Of a DNA stretch of 64,000 nucleotides, positions 42,586 to 51,017 are shown piece after piece. Numbering within the stretch: the stretch's first letter is position 1; each line of letters opens with the position of its first letter. This DNA is from Catellatospora sp. TT07R-123. GTDB lineage: Bacteria; Actinomycetota; Actinomycetes; Mycobacteriales; Micromonosporaceae. Location of the stretch: positions 1,240,001 through 1,304,000 of the forward strand of contig NZ_BNEM01000002.1 of the NCBI RefSeq assembly GCF_018327705.1, read 5' to 3'. The notes below the pieces were generated by a model. That model had not been told where the DNA came from. It made no database searches and saw only the letters and a list, made by a program, of their open reading frames with translations. Made by a program: the position numbers and the translations under genes.

Positions 42586-43784
42586 AGGCTCTCCCGAAAT
42601 CCGTCGAGGCGGTATCCACTACGCCCCGAGCGCACCACGACCTCGACGCTGACGCCCGCCGCCGGTCTGGTCCGGTCGCGGCGCAGCAGCCGCCACAGCG
42701 CCAGCGCCGCCAGCAGGAGCAGCAGCAGCACGCCCAGCCCGATCAGCGGCGGCAGGTCCAGGCCGGTGCGGTTCGGCAGGGTGATGGCCGGGTCGCCGGT
42801 GGCCGGGACCGGTTCCGGGGCGGCGGACACGCACACGGCGCTGATCCGGACCGTGATCGGGGCGTCGGTCGGCGCGTCGCCGCGTACGGCCACGGTCCAG
42901 CCGCGCCGGGCGACCGGGTCCAGCAGCGTGGCGACCTGCACCGCCGTGTCGCCGGGCAGGTCGCCTTCGAGCAGCTGGTAACCGCCGCCGGTCAGGGTCA
43001 GGTCGGCGGGGCACGTCGCGCCGGCGGTGCCGGAGCGGGGCACCACGCAGGTCGGGGCGAAGATGAGGTCGCCGCCGGTGCACACCTGCGCGGCCTTGTC
43101 CAGGCCCAGGTCGACGAGGACCGTCTCGGCTCTGGCCTTCGGACCGGCCAGGCACACCGCGTACGCGGTGACGGTGGCGCGCGCCTTCACGTCGGGGTCG
43201 CCCGGGGTGAGGCGCACGTCCAGGGTCCAGTCCGTGTCGCCGGAGGGGAAGCTGCCGTGTACGGCCGCGCCGCCGAGCTGCGGCGTCCACTCCGACCGGA
43301 AGCCGCCGCCGGTGCGTACCGTGCCGTCCGGACAGGCCACTGCCAGCGCGAACACCTGGTCGGCGCGGGTCTCGGTGGCGGCGGCGGCCGAGCCGCGCCC
43401 CTCGCCGCCGGTCAGGCACGCGGCGGTGACCTGGAGGCGTTGCACCTCTTTGCCGAGGTTGGCCACCGCGACGGTCCAGGCGGTCGGCCGGGCGCCCGCG
43501 GGCACCGGCTGGCCCTGCTCGTCGGAGGGGTAGCTGCCCAGCACTTCGACGAACGGGCTGAACCCGGCCCAGCCACCGCTGACGAGCTCCTCGCCCGGAC
43601 CGCAGGCCGCCGTGAACAGGCGAGGTGCGCGGGTGGGGCCGAACTCGGTGTTCAGCTGGTGCAGCACCGTGGTGCCGAGGCGGGCGGCAGCGGTCGCGGC
43701 GGCTGCCGGGGCTGCGCCGCCGAGCGCGGTCAGCAGCGCCGCGAGCAGGGCCGCGGCAGCTCGGGGGAGGGCGTGGGTGCGCAT
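42582..43784 (-). CDS. Secreted, membrane-anchored protein with three cysteine-bracketed repeats
   Basis: A 400-residue protein. The signal peptide ends near GAAPAAAA (residue 30). Three repeats are bounded by cysteine pairs C61-C123, C151-C211 and C258-C318 (60-62 residues between partners). Each has the order C-x-G/D, V-x-SGGW or TGGGF/Y, a turn with SYPSD, SFPSG or DLPGD, WTVAV/WTLDV, and V-x-A-x-C-L/V. A transmembrane helix lies at about 346-367 (LIGLGVLLLLLLAALALWRL) followed by a basic RRDRTRP cytoplasmic tail. Thus the repeats are outside and the tail inside. The start codon ATG is at 43784. It is translationally coupled to the downstream 216-residue protein. No known domain recognised. 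Confidence 0.78.
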   Translation of the reverse strand: MRTHALPRAAAALLAALLTALGGAAPAAAATAAARLGTTVLHQLNTEFGPTRAPRLFTAACGPGEELVSGGWAGFSPFVEVLGSYPSDEQGQPVPAGARPTAWTVAVANLGKEVQRLQVTAACLTGGEGRGSAAAATETRADQVFALAVACPDGTVRTGGGFRSEWTPQLGGAAVHGSFPSGDTDWTLDVRLTPGDPDVKARATVTAYAVCLAGPKARAETVLVDLGLDKAAQVCTGGDLIFAPTCVVPRSGTAGATCPADLTLTGGGYQLLEGDLPGDTAVQVATLLDPVARRGWTVAVRGDAPTDAPITVRISAVCVSAAPEPVPATGDPAITLPNRTGLDLPPLIGLGVLLLLLLAALALWRLLRRDRTRPAAGVSVEVVVRSGRSGYRLDGFRESL

Positions 43785-43861
43785 CGCGCTCAGGGTCGCA
43801 CGGGTGCGCGAGCCGCGCTGTCGACCGGCTGACAGCGGCGGCTCGCTCCCCGTGTTTCCAC

Positions 43862-43922
43862 TGACGCTGGCCTATCCAGAGGACGGATTCGTCCAGGGCG
43901 TCCTCTGGATAGGCCAGCGTCA
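43862..43922. terminator. Terminator-like inverted repeat with 24-bp perfect arms
   Basis: Positions 43862-43885 are the reverse complement of 43899-43922, with a 13-nt loop. It lies 32 bp after the stop of the GH71/99-like gene (minus strand) and upstream of the triple-repeat gene, separating the two transcripts. Confidence 0.78.
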
Positions 43923-43954
43923 ATGCTAGGCGAAATGGAGCGGGGACGGGCGGG

Positions 43955-46345
43955 TCAGGAGGCGTAGATCTCGTACTCCGACAGCTGGGCCGCGGGCCAG
44001 CCCGTGTTGCCGTAGAAGTAGGCGCGCACGTACCGGCGGGCGCCGGCCGTGAACGTCATGGTCACCTGGTTGCCCGTGGCCGGGTTGAACACGAACCCGG
44101 CCTGCGCCACGAGCGTCGTCCAGGTCGTACCGTCGTTGCTGGCCTGGATCGCGATCGTCTGAGTGCGCTGCCCCCACGCCGCGGGCGGCGGCACCTTCAG
44201 CACGATCCGGCTGATCGACGTCGCCGCCTGCAGGTCGACCTGGATCCACTGCGGGAACGCGTTGTTGACGCTCTCCCAGTACGTGTTGGGGTCGCCGTCG
44301 GTGGCGTTCTGCGGCACGTAGTTCTGCACGTAGCTGCTGGCCGTGGTGGGCTTGCTCTTGGCCAGGTTGGTGTTGGGCGCGGCGCTGGTCGTCGCGCTGA
44401 CCGTGTTGGACTGCCCCGACACGTTGCCCGCGGCGTCCTGCGCGGCGACGGTGTAGCTGTAGGTGGTCGACGGGTTGAGGCCGGTGACCGTTAACGACGT
44501 CGCGGCCGTCGAGGCGACCACGGCCCCGTTCTGGCGGATCTGGTATCCGGTGACGCCGACGTTGTCGGTGGCCGCGTTCCAGGCCAGCGAGACGCTGTTG
44601 GACGTCTGGCCGGTGACGCGGAGGTTGGCCGGGGCGCTGGGCGCCTGGGTGTCGCCCTGCGGGGCGGTGCCGTACACCTCCAGCGTGGACACCTGCGCGG
44701 CCGTCCAGCCGGTGTTGGCGGTGATGTTGATCCGCACGTACCGGGTGGTGGTCGTCGGGACGGCGACGGTCACCGTGTTGGCCTGGCCGGGGTCGAACGA
44801 GTACTGCGCCGAGTTCACCAGGGTGGTGAACGTGCCGCCGTCGGTGCTGCCCTGCACGGACAGGGTCTGGTAGCGCTGGCCCCAGCCCGTCGGGAGCTTG
44901 AGCACGACCCGGCTGACGGTCGAGGCCGCGCCCAGGTCGACCTGGAGCCACTGCGGGAACGTGCCGTTGGCGCTCTCCCAGTAGGTGGCCTGGTTGCCGT
45001 CGACGGCGTTGCCGGTGCCGAAGCCGCCGTTGCTGCTGCTGGCCGAGGTGGTCTTGCCCCGGGCGAGGTCGGAGTCGACGGGCGGCTGCCCGCCCACGAC
45101 CGGCTGCGTCGGCCGGGTCGCGGTCAGCGCGAGCTGGCCCTTGAGCATCTTGCCGCCGTCGGCGGTGATGCGCAGGTAGTAGTCCGACGAGCAGACCGTG
45201 CCGTCCTCGTCGAGGGTGACGAAGCTGGTCCCGGCCGGGATCATGGAGGCGTTCTCGGCCGTCTTGGCGATCTGGTTGCCCTCGTTGTACTCGTCGAACA
45301 TCGAGATGTAGATGCCCTGGCAGCCCAGGCGGATCATGTTGTAGAAGTGCCGCCAGTAGAAGTCGCCGTGCGCGCGGGCGTGCGACGACAGGTCGCCGGG
45401 CATGACGCACGGCTGGTAGTCGATGCCGCGGCTGTTGCACTCGGCCTGGTCGGCGAGGTTGACGTTGTTGTAGAACCAGTCCAGGCCCGCGACGTCGCCG
45501 GTGCGGCCGACCATCCACGGCGAGATCATGTGGAACGCCGTGTACACGTCGAAGTACCCGGCCCGGGAGTCGTTGATGCCCTGCCGCCAGTAGGTCGGCA
45601 CGCCGCCGATGACGTAGCAGCCCTGGGCCTTGAACCAGTTGATGACGTCCAGGCAGGGTGCGGGGGCGAACGGGCGGCCGGCGTCGTTGAAGCCGAAGCC
45701 CCAGATGCAGACGACAGGCTTGCCGTTCTGGCGGGCGTACGCCGTCGACGACGTGTACGCCGACATCTTGTTCGTCCAGTCGGCCTTGATCTCCGACTGC
45801 ATGTTGGTCCAGTTGGTGACGTCGTACATGATGTAGAACTTGCGGCCGGAGGCCTCGGCGGCGGTGCGGACCTTGGCCGTCATCGCGTCGCGGATCGGGC
45901 CCTCGCCGCCGGTCGGGTTGAACCGCTGGAGCGCGGCGGTGTCGCAGCCGTACTGCTGCATCCACTGGAAGTGGATGTTGACGGTCGACTGGTCGAAGTG
46001 CGAGAACAGCTTGGCGGGCTGGCCGCTGTTCAGGTTGTTGAACGCCGTCTGGTACGACGTCGGGTAGTCGCGCATGTCCGGCCAGGACACGATCGAGTTG
46101 TTGCCCGGCGACGGCGGCTGGCCCCAGTTGTTGGCCCAGTGCCACCAGCCGTTGAGGGGCGAGCCGTCGCCGATGGCGGCGAACCAGCCCTGATACCCGA
46201 CGGTGATCTTGCCGACGACGTCGCCGACCGGGCTCGCGGCGGCGGCCGGGGCGGCGGTGGCCGCGAGCAGCTCCCCCGTCGCGGCGGCCGCGAGGGCGGA
46301 GCCTGCCGCCGTGGAGGCGATCAGCCTCCGGCGTGAGATTGCCAT
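43955..46345 (-). CDS. Secreted GH71/GH99-like hydrolase with two F5/8C domains and one FN3
   Basis: A 796-residue Tat-exported protein. MAISRRRLIASTAAGSALAA is a twin-arginine signal, ending near APAAAAS (residue 37). The catalytic part (about 38-375) resembles GH71/GH99-like proteins: KITVGYQGWFAAIGDGSPLN, KLFSHFDQSTVNIHFQWMQQ, FYIMYDVTNW, VVCIWGFGFNDAGRPF, GLDWFYNN and GIYISMFDEYNEGNQIAKTA with acidic residues likely in catalysis. A discoidin domain (422-560), an FN3 domain (565-650) and a second discoidin domain (657-796) follow. ATG at 46345 follows GGAAGGGA and gives the exact Tat signal. Probable substrates are alpha-glucans or mannan-type polysaccharides; the family alone does not decide. 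Confidence 0.88.
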   Translation of the reverse strand: MAISRRRLIASTAAGSALAAAATGELLAATAAPAAAASPVGDVVGKITVGYQGWFAAIGDGSPLNGWWHWANNWGQPPSPGNNSIVSWPDMRDYPTSYQTAFNNLNSGQPAKLFSHFDQSTVNIHFQWMQQYGCDTAALQRFNPTGGEGPIRDAMTAKVRTAAEASGRKFYIMYDVTNWTNMQSEIKADWTNKMSAYTSSTAYARQNGKPVVCIWGFGFNDAGRPFAPAPCLDVINWFKAQGCYVIGGVPTYWRQGINDSRAGYFDVYTAFHMISPWMVGRTGDVAGLDWFYNNVNLADQAECNSRGIDYQPCVMPGDLSSHARAHGDFYWRHFYNMIRLGCQGIYISMFDEYNEGNQIAKTAENASMIPAGTSFVTLDEDGTVCSSDYYLRITADGGKMLKGQLALTATRPTQPVVGGQPPVDSDLARGKTTSASSSNGGFGTGNAVDGNQATYWESANGTFPQWLQVDLGAASTVSRVVLKLPTGWGQRYQTLSVQGSTDGGTFTTLVNSAQYSFDPGQANTVTVAVPTTTTRYVRINITANTGWTAAQVSTLEVYGTAPQGDTQAPSAPANLRVTGQTSNSVSLAWNAATDNVGVTGYQIRQNGAVVASTAATSLTVTGLNPSTTYSYTVAAQDAAGNVSGQSNTVSATTSAAPNTNLAKSKPTTASSYVQNYVPQNATDGDPNTYWESVNNAFPQWIQVDLQAATSISRIVLKVPPPAAWGQRTQTIAIQASNDGTTWTTLVAQAGFVFNPATGNQVTMTFTAGARRYVRAYFYGNTGWPAAQLSEYEIYAS

Positions 46346-46662
46346 GCCATTCCCTTCCATCACACATGCCGGTGTGACGGAGGGCGGGCGGTGCGGGCAT
46401 GGAGGCGGAGTCGACCGTGGCACCGGGACGGAGGCGCACGGGCGACAGGGCGGTCGCCTCGATGCCCAGGGGTCACCCTCCGTCGCCGGACGGGTGTCCG
46501 GCACCGAACGGGCGGCGAGCGGGACCGCGGTCCCCGGGCGGGGATTGGCTAGACCCTATGTCCACGAACGAGGCACAGCAAGATATCGACAGAAACATTT
46601 CCTAAATCAACTTGTAACCCCGCCAGTTCCGTGCAACGGGCATGCAAGTTTGCGGTCTGCGG
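46346..46662. other. Intergenic region upstream of the GH71/99-like gene
   Basis: This 317-bp stretch contains no convincing gene. An AT-rich patch at 46583-46616 probably holds the promoter of the hydrolase gene. It includes GAAACATTTCCTAA (46592-46605), on the minus strand TTAGGAAATGTTTC, which resembles the imperfect palindrome upstream of the SGNH gene (60140-60153). Confidence 0.45.
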
Positions 46663-47070
46663 CTACCTGCTGCCGTCGTTCCCGATGACGCGCAGCCACA
46701 GGCACACCACCTCGGTGTCGTCGTCCACCTGGTACCCCTCGCGCTCCCAGTACGCGCGATGTGCCCGCGCCCAGTGCTCCACACTGGTGAAGCCCTCACC
46801 CTCGGCCTGCGCGAACTCCCAGGTCACCTCCGCGAACGGGACCAGCTCCACCCGCGTGATCTCGACGATCGCCAGCACCCGGCCGCCGTCGCCGAGCAGC
46901 GCCTCGCGCTCGCCGACGTGGTCCAGCTGCTCCTGCTCGGCGCGATACTCCGCGAGCAGGCCCGCGGTCGCGGTCTTCGTCCCGGCCAGCACCAGGCCGC
47001 TGAGCCGTTCGCGCAGCTCACCCGGCGTGCCCAGCTCCATGCCGCGCAGCTCACCAACCCTGGGAAACAT
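46663..47070 (-). CDS. ASCH domain protein
   Basis: A 135-residue ASCH (PUA-like beta-barrel) protein: LRERLSGLVLAGTKTATAGL is the hallmark G-x-K-x-x-T region, then GGRVLAIVEITRVELVPFAE, the VTWEFAQAEGEGFTSVEHWA block and a C-terminal EVVCLWLRVIGNDG strand. ASCH proteins are thought to bind RNA or modified nucleosides; some are N4-acetylcytidine amidohydrolases. ATG at 47070 follows GGAGG. It lies just downstream of the F420-type oxidoreductase gene, same strand. Confidence 0.88.
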   Translation of the reverse strand: MFPRVGELRGMELGTPGELRERLSGLVLAGTKTATAGLLAEYRAEQEQLDHVGEREALLGDGGRVLAIVEITRVELVPFAEVTWEFAQAEGEGFTSVEHWARAHRAYWEREGYQVDDDTEVVCLWLRVIGNDGSR

Positions 47071-47097
47071 GCCTCCAGCCTAGGGGCGGACGACCGG

Positions 47098-48057
47098 TCA
47101 CAGCCGCCTAAGTTCGGGCAGCAGTTCCTTCTCCGCAACATGGAGGAAATCCGCCTGCGTATCGCCGCCGATCTGTACGACGGCCACGTCGGTGAAGCCC
47201 GCGTCGACGAACCTGCGCACCGCCGCGACGTGCCGGTCGAGGTCCGGGCCGCACGGGATCTGCGCGGCGACGTCTTCGGGACTGGTCGACCGGGCGGCGG
47301 CGTGGAACGAGCGCGGGTGCGGCAGTTCGGCCATCACGTGCCAGCCCAGGTTGAACCAGCGGAACTGCTCGTGCGCGATCCGGGCGCACTCGCGCTCGTC
47401 GGGTCCGTAGCACAGCGCCACCTGCCCGTAGCAGGGGCCGCGGCCGCCCGCGGCACGGTACAGCTCGATCAGTCTCGGGTCGGGCTGTACCGCGACCAGC
47501 GCGTCGGCGTGCCTCGCGGCCAGCTCGCAGGACGAGCGGCCCGACACCGCGACCCCGATCGGCACCGGCTGCTCCGGCAGGTCCCACAGCCGGGCCTCGG
47601 GCACGTCGAAGTACTCGCCGCTGTGGTGGACCGTCTTGCCCTCCAGCAGCGGCCGGATGATCTCCAGCGCCTCGTCGAGCATGTGGTGGCGCTGCGTGGT
47701 GTGCGGCCAGCCGCCGACGACGTGCTCGTTGAGGTTCTCCCCCGCCCCGAGCCCGAGCGAGAACCGGCCACCGGACATGACCCCGACCGTCGCCGCCTTC
47801 TGCGCCACCACGGCCGGGTGGTACCGCTGGATCGGGCAGGTCACGAACGACATCAGCCCGATCCGGTCGGTGGCGTACGCGGCCGCGCCCAGCACCGCCC
47901 ACGCGTACGGGGCGTGGCCCTGTTCGGGCAGCCAGGGATAGTAGTGGTCGGAGCAGACGGCGAAGTCGAAACCGGCCGCTTCGGCGCGTACCGCGTCGTC
48001 GACGAGGTCGCGCGGACCGCGCTGCTCGCACATGAGCGTGTATCCGATGTTGGCCAT
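47098..48057 (-). CDS. F420-dependent LLM oxidoreductase (G6PDH-like subfamily)
   Basis: A 319-residue protein of the F420-dependent glucose-6-phosphate-dehydrogenase/TIGR03557 type: IGYTLMCEQRGPRDLVDDAV, FDFAVCSDHYYPWLPEQGHA, ATDRIGLMSFVTCPIQRYHP (a family signature), AVVAQKAATVGVMSGGRFSL and GLGAGENLNEHVVGGWP. The C-terminal region VVQIGGDTQADFLHVAEKEL is also conserved. It probably transfers hydride between F420 and an alcohol or sugar substrate. ATG at 48057; an upstream in-frame extension is unlike the family. Divergent from the APH-like gene at 48124. Confidence 0.9.
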   Translation of the reverse strand: MANIGYTLMCEQRGPRDLVDDAVRAEAAGFDFAVCSDHYYPWLPEQGHAPYAWAVLGAAAYATDRIGLMSFVTCPIQRYHPAVVAQKAATVGVMSGGRFSLGLGAGENLNEHVVGGWPHTTQRHHMLDEALEIIRPLLEGKTVHHSGEYFDVPEARLWDLPEQPVPIGVAVSGRSSCELAARHADALVAVQPDPRLIELYRAAGGRGPCYGQVALCYGPDERECARIAHEQFRWFNLGWHVMAELPHPRSFHAAARSTSPEDVAAQIPCGPDLDRHVAAVRRFVDAGFTDVAVVQIGGDTQADFLHVAEKELLPELRRL

Positions 48058-48123
48058 GGCCTGGTCAGTACCCCCGCGACCGCCGGGGCACACCTGGCCG
48101 CCCGGTTCGGGCATCATGAACCG

Positions 48124-49041
48124 GTGATCTCCGTGCCCGACGTCGCCCCCGACGAGCTCGACCGCTGGTGCCGCCGGTGGCTGTCGGCGGGCGTGGCCGA
48201 ACCCCTGTTCGCCTCCGGCCACCTGTCCCGCGTGTACGGACTGCGCCTGACCGACGGCCGGGAGGTCGTGGTGAAGGTCCGGGCCGACCAGCCCCGCCTG
48301 GCCGGGTGCGCCGACGTGCAGGCCGCACTGTGGTCGGCCGGGCTGCCGTGCCCGCGCCCGCTCGTCGGCCCCGCCCCGCTCGGCGCGTACACCGCCAGCG
48401 CCGAGGCGCACCTGCCCGGCGGCGACCTGCTCGGCCCGGTCGACGGCGCGGCCGAGCGCTACGCGGGCCTGCTGGCCCGGTTCATCGCCCTGGCCCCGGC
48501 CCCGGACGCGGTGCGCCCGCTGTCGCCCAACCCGCCGTGGACGGCGTGGGACCGCGAGCCCGGCGCAGGGCTGTGGCCGACCCCGGACGACCGCGACGCC
48601 GACCTGAACGCCCACCCCGGCCCGGCCTGGCTCGACGAGGTCGGCGCCCGGGTCGTGCGGCGCCTGGCCGACGCGCCCGGCCCGGTGGTGGTCGGGCACG
48701 CCGACTGGGAGGCGCAGAACCTGCGCTGGCACGACGGGCAGCCGGTGGTGCACGACTGGGACAGCGCCGCCGCCGCGCCCGAGGCGGTGCTCGTCGGCAT
48801 GGCCGCCTCGGTGTGGCCGTGCGGGGCGGTGCCCCGGGCGGCGACGGTCGCCGAGTCGTGGGCGTTCCTGACCGCGTACCAGGACGCGGCCGGGCGGCTG
48901 TTCAGCGCGGCCGAGGTCGAGGTGAGCTGGGCCGCCGGGCTGTGGGTGTACGCGTTCAACACCAAGAAGGCCAGCCTGGACGGCCACTCCTGGCTCGACC
49001 CGGCCGAGGCCGCTGAACGGCTGGCGCTCGCCGGAGCCTGA
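48124..49041 (+). CDS. Aminoglycoside-phosphotransferase-family protein
   Basis: A 305-residue APH-fold kinase. The ATP-binding part reads FASGHLSRVYGLRLTDGREV, VVVKVRADQPRLAGCADVQA, the catalytic loop PVVVGHADWEAQNLRWHDGQ (about residues 194-213; HxDxxxxN with Trp-Glu insertion), and the metal-binding VVHDWDSAAAAPEAVL. GTG at 48124 is chosen as the first start after the divergent promoter. No substrate can be named. Distinct in sequence from the APH-like gene at 7756-8748. Confidence 0.85.
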   Translation: MISVPDVAPDELDRWCRRWLSAGVAEPLFASGHLSRVYGLRLTDGREVVVKVRADQPRLAGCADVQAALWSAGLPCPRPLVGPAPLGAYTASAEAHLPGGDLLGPVDGAAERYAGLLARFIALAPAPDAVRPLSPNPPWTAWDREPGAGLWPTPDDRDADLNAHPGPAWLDEVGARVVRRLADAPGPVVVGHADWEAQNLRWHDGQPVVHDWDSAAAAPEAVLVGMAASVWPCGAVPRAATVAESWAFLTAYQDAAGRLFSAAEVEVSWAAGLWVYAFNTKKASLDGHSWLDPAEAAERLALAGA

Positions 49042-49060
49042 TCTGTCAGTGCGGGGAATC

Positions 49061-49078
49061 CGGTCGTACTTTGGGCCG
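49061..49078. promoter_or_regulatory. Putative response-regulator box, copy 1
   Basis: Read on the minus strand this is CGGCCCAAAGTACGACCG; it matches CGGCCGAAAGTACGCCCG at 50923-50940 at 16 of 18 positions, in opposite orientation. It lies 36 bp upstream of the histidine-kinase start. Confidence 0.55.
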
Positions 49079-49113
49079 ATCTGGTCGGACGGCGCCGTTC
49101 GTACCATGGGGCC

Positions 49114-50247
49114 GTGCGCCATCTGATCCGCTCGCTGTGGCACGAGCCGAGCCCCGACCTGCCCCCACCCCGTCCCGGACGCGACCGGGCCCTGATCGGC
49201 GCGCTGCTGGCCGCGATCGCGCTGGAGGCGGCGCTGCACGCCACCCTGCCGGACCGGCTGCCCGCGCTGCTGCTGACGATCGGGCTGCTGCCGACGCTGC
49301 TGTGGCGGCGCCGCCGCCCGCTGCTGATGGTCGCGATCGCGTTCACGGTGACCACGGTCGCGCCGCTGTTCGGCGACGGGACCAAGGCCGAACTGGTCAC
49401 CACGGTCTACCTGCTGGCGCTGCCGTACTGCCTGTTCCGGTGGGGGTCGGGTCGCGACGTGGTCCTGGGCACACCGGTCATCGGGGCCGCGGTCGGGATC
49501 TCGTACGCGCTGGGTGAGATGAGCCTGGGCGACACGATCGGCTGCGTGGCCGTGGCGATGGCGGCGTTCGCGCTCGGCACGGCGCTGCGGTTCCGGGCTC
49601 GGGTCCGGCAGCGGGAGCTGGAGCAGGTGGCGCTGAAGCAGCGTGAGGAGCTGGCCCGCGACCTGCACGACACCGTGGCGCATCACGTCTCGGCGATGGC
49701 GATCCGGGCTCAGGCGGGCCTGGCGATGGCGGGCACGCGGCCGGAGGCGGCCGTCGACGCGCTGCGGGTGATCGAGGCCGAGGCGGGCCGGGCGCTGACG
49801 GAACTGCGCTCGATGGTGCGGGTGCTGCGACGCGACGAGCCGGCCGGGTTCGACCCGCAGCCGCAGATCCGCGACCTGGCCCGGCTCGCCGGGCGGTCCG
49901 GCACCGGACCGGTCGTGGACGTGCGGCTGGCCGGTGAGCTGGGCGGACTGCCGTCGGCGGTGGACACCGCCGTCTACCGGCTGGCGCAGGAGTCGCTGAC
50001 CAACGCGCTGCGCCACGCCCGGCACGCGACCCAGGTGACCGTCAGTGTGACCGCCGACGGGAGCACCGTGCAGCTGTCGGTCAGCGACGACGGCCGGGCC
50101 GCGGCGGACCCGGCCGGGTCGGGCTACGGCCTGCGGGGTATGTACGAGCGCGCGCGCCTGCTGGGCGGCACCTGCACGGCCGGTCCCGGCCCGGTGCAGG
50201 GCTGGCTGGTGACGGCGAGCCTGCCCCGGAACGCCCCGGCCGCATGA
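49114..50247 (+). CDS. NarL-type sensor histidine kinase
   Basis: A 377-residue membrane kinase. Four to five transmembrane helices occupy about residues 25-150 (ALIGALLAAIALEAALHATL, LLMVAIAFTVTTVAPLFGDG, CVAVAMAAFALGTALRF). The HisKA_3 phosphoacceptor is REELARDLHDTVAHHVSAMA (His near 187), and the ATPase has VYRLAQESLTNALRHARHAT (N box) and SGYGLRGMYERARLLGG (G box). The short extracellular loops suggest a ligand within the membrane. GTG at 49114. Overlaps the response regulator by ATGA. Confidence 0.92.
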   Translation: MRHLIRSLWHEPSPDLPPPRPGRDRALIGALLAAIALEAALHATLPDRLPALLLTIGLLPTLLWRRRRPLLMVAIAFTVTTVAPLFGDGTKAELVTTVYLLALPYCLFRWGSGRDVVLGTPVIGAAVGISYALGEMSLGDTIGCVAVAMAAFALGTALRFRARVRQRELEQVALKQREELARDLHDTVAHHVSAMAIRAQAGLAMAGTRPEAAVDALRVIEAEAGRALTELRSMVRVLRRDEPAGFDPQPQIRDLARLAGRSGTGPVVDVRLAGELGGLPSAVDTAVYRLAQESLTNALRHARHATQVTVSVTADGSTVQLSVSDDGRAAADPAGSGYGLRGMYERARLLGGTCTAGPGPVQGWLVTASLPRNAPAA

Positions 50248-50921
50248 CCGAGCCGACTATCCGCGTCCTGGTCGCCGACGACCAGGAGATCGTCCGCACC
50301 GGCCTGGTCATGATCCTCGGCACGCAGCCCGGCATCGAGGTCGTCGGCGAGGCCGCCGACGGCCAGGCGGCGGTGGAACTGGCCGCGCGGCTGCGCCCCG
50401 ACGTGTGCCTGCTGGACATCCGCATGCCGCGCCTGGACGGCATCGAGGCCACCCGCCGCATGGGCGCCCTGCTGCACCCGCCACCGGCCGTCGTGGTCAT
50501 CACCACCTTCGACCTCGACGAGTACGTCTATGCGGCCCTGCGCGCGGGGGCGCGTGGTTTCCTGCTCAAGGACGCCGGGCCCGCGCTGCTGGCGCAGGCG
50601 GTCCGGGCGGCGGCGAGCGGCGACGCGCTGATCGCCCCCAGCGTCACCGTGCGGCTGCTGCGCGCCTTCGCCGAGTCCGCGCCGGGGGCCCCGGCCCAGC
50701 AGCCGATCGAGCCGCTCACCGACCGCGAGGAGCAGGTCCTCGCGGCGGTGGCGCGGGGGCGGACCAATCAGGAGATCGGTGCGGACCTGTACATCAGCCT
50801 GAGCACCGTCAAGACCCACATCGCCAGCCTGATGGCCAAGCTCGGGTCCCGCAACCGGGTCGAGATCGCGATCTGGGCGTACGAGACCGGCCGGATCAGG
50901 CACGGGCGGCCGGGAGACTGA
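50244..50921 (+). CDS. NarL/FixJ-family response regulator
   Basis: A 225-residue regulator. Receiver domain: RVLVADDQEIVRTGLVMILG, phosphoacceptor D58 in CLLDIRMPRLDG, switch VVVITTFDLDEYVYAALRAG, Lys in FLLKDAGPALL. LuxR HTH at about 158-218 (LTDREEQVLAAVARGRTNQE, STVKTHIASLMAKLGSRNRV). Start codon overlaps the kinase stop by 4 bp, so the pair is coupled. Its binding sites may be the 18-bp boxes at 49061 and 50923. Confidence 0.93.
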   Translation: MTEPTIRVLVADDQEIVRTGLVMILGTQPGIEVVGEAADGQAAVELAARLRPDVCLLDIRMPRLDGIEATRRMGALLHPPPAVVVITTFDLDEYVYAALRAGARGFLLKDAGPALLAQAVRAAASGDALIAPSVTVRLLRAFAESAPGAPAQQPIEPLTDREEQVLAAVARGRTNQEIGADLYISLSTVKTHIASLMAKLGSRNRVEIAIWAYETGRIRHGRPGD

Positions 50922-50922
50922 C

Positions 50923-50940
50923 CGGCCGAAAGTACGCCCG
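50923..50940. promoter_or_regulatory. Putative response-regulator box, copy 2
   Basis: CGGCCGAAAGTACGCCCG lies directly after the response-regulator stop and 78 bp upstream of the DUF2306 gene. It shares 16 of 18 positions with the inverted copy at 49061-49078. Confidence 0.55.
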
Positions 50941-51017
50941 ATTGCGCCGTACCGGCGGCGCGCGGTCCGGGCCCGCGGGACGATGAACCGCGCCGCCCGG
51001 ATCGCCACGATCGTCGC

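Noticed and set aside
46361-46377. Third copy of the ACACC-N6-GGTGT palindrome
   Set aside because: CACACATGCCGGTGTG has a similar look, but the ACACx and GGTGT arms are 4 nt apart instead of 6, there is no tandem partner, and it overlaps the ribosome-binding region of the GH71/99-like gene.
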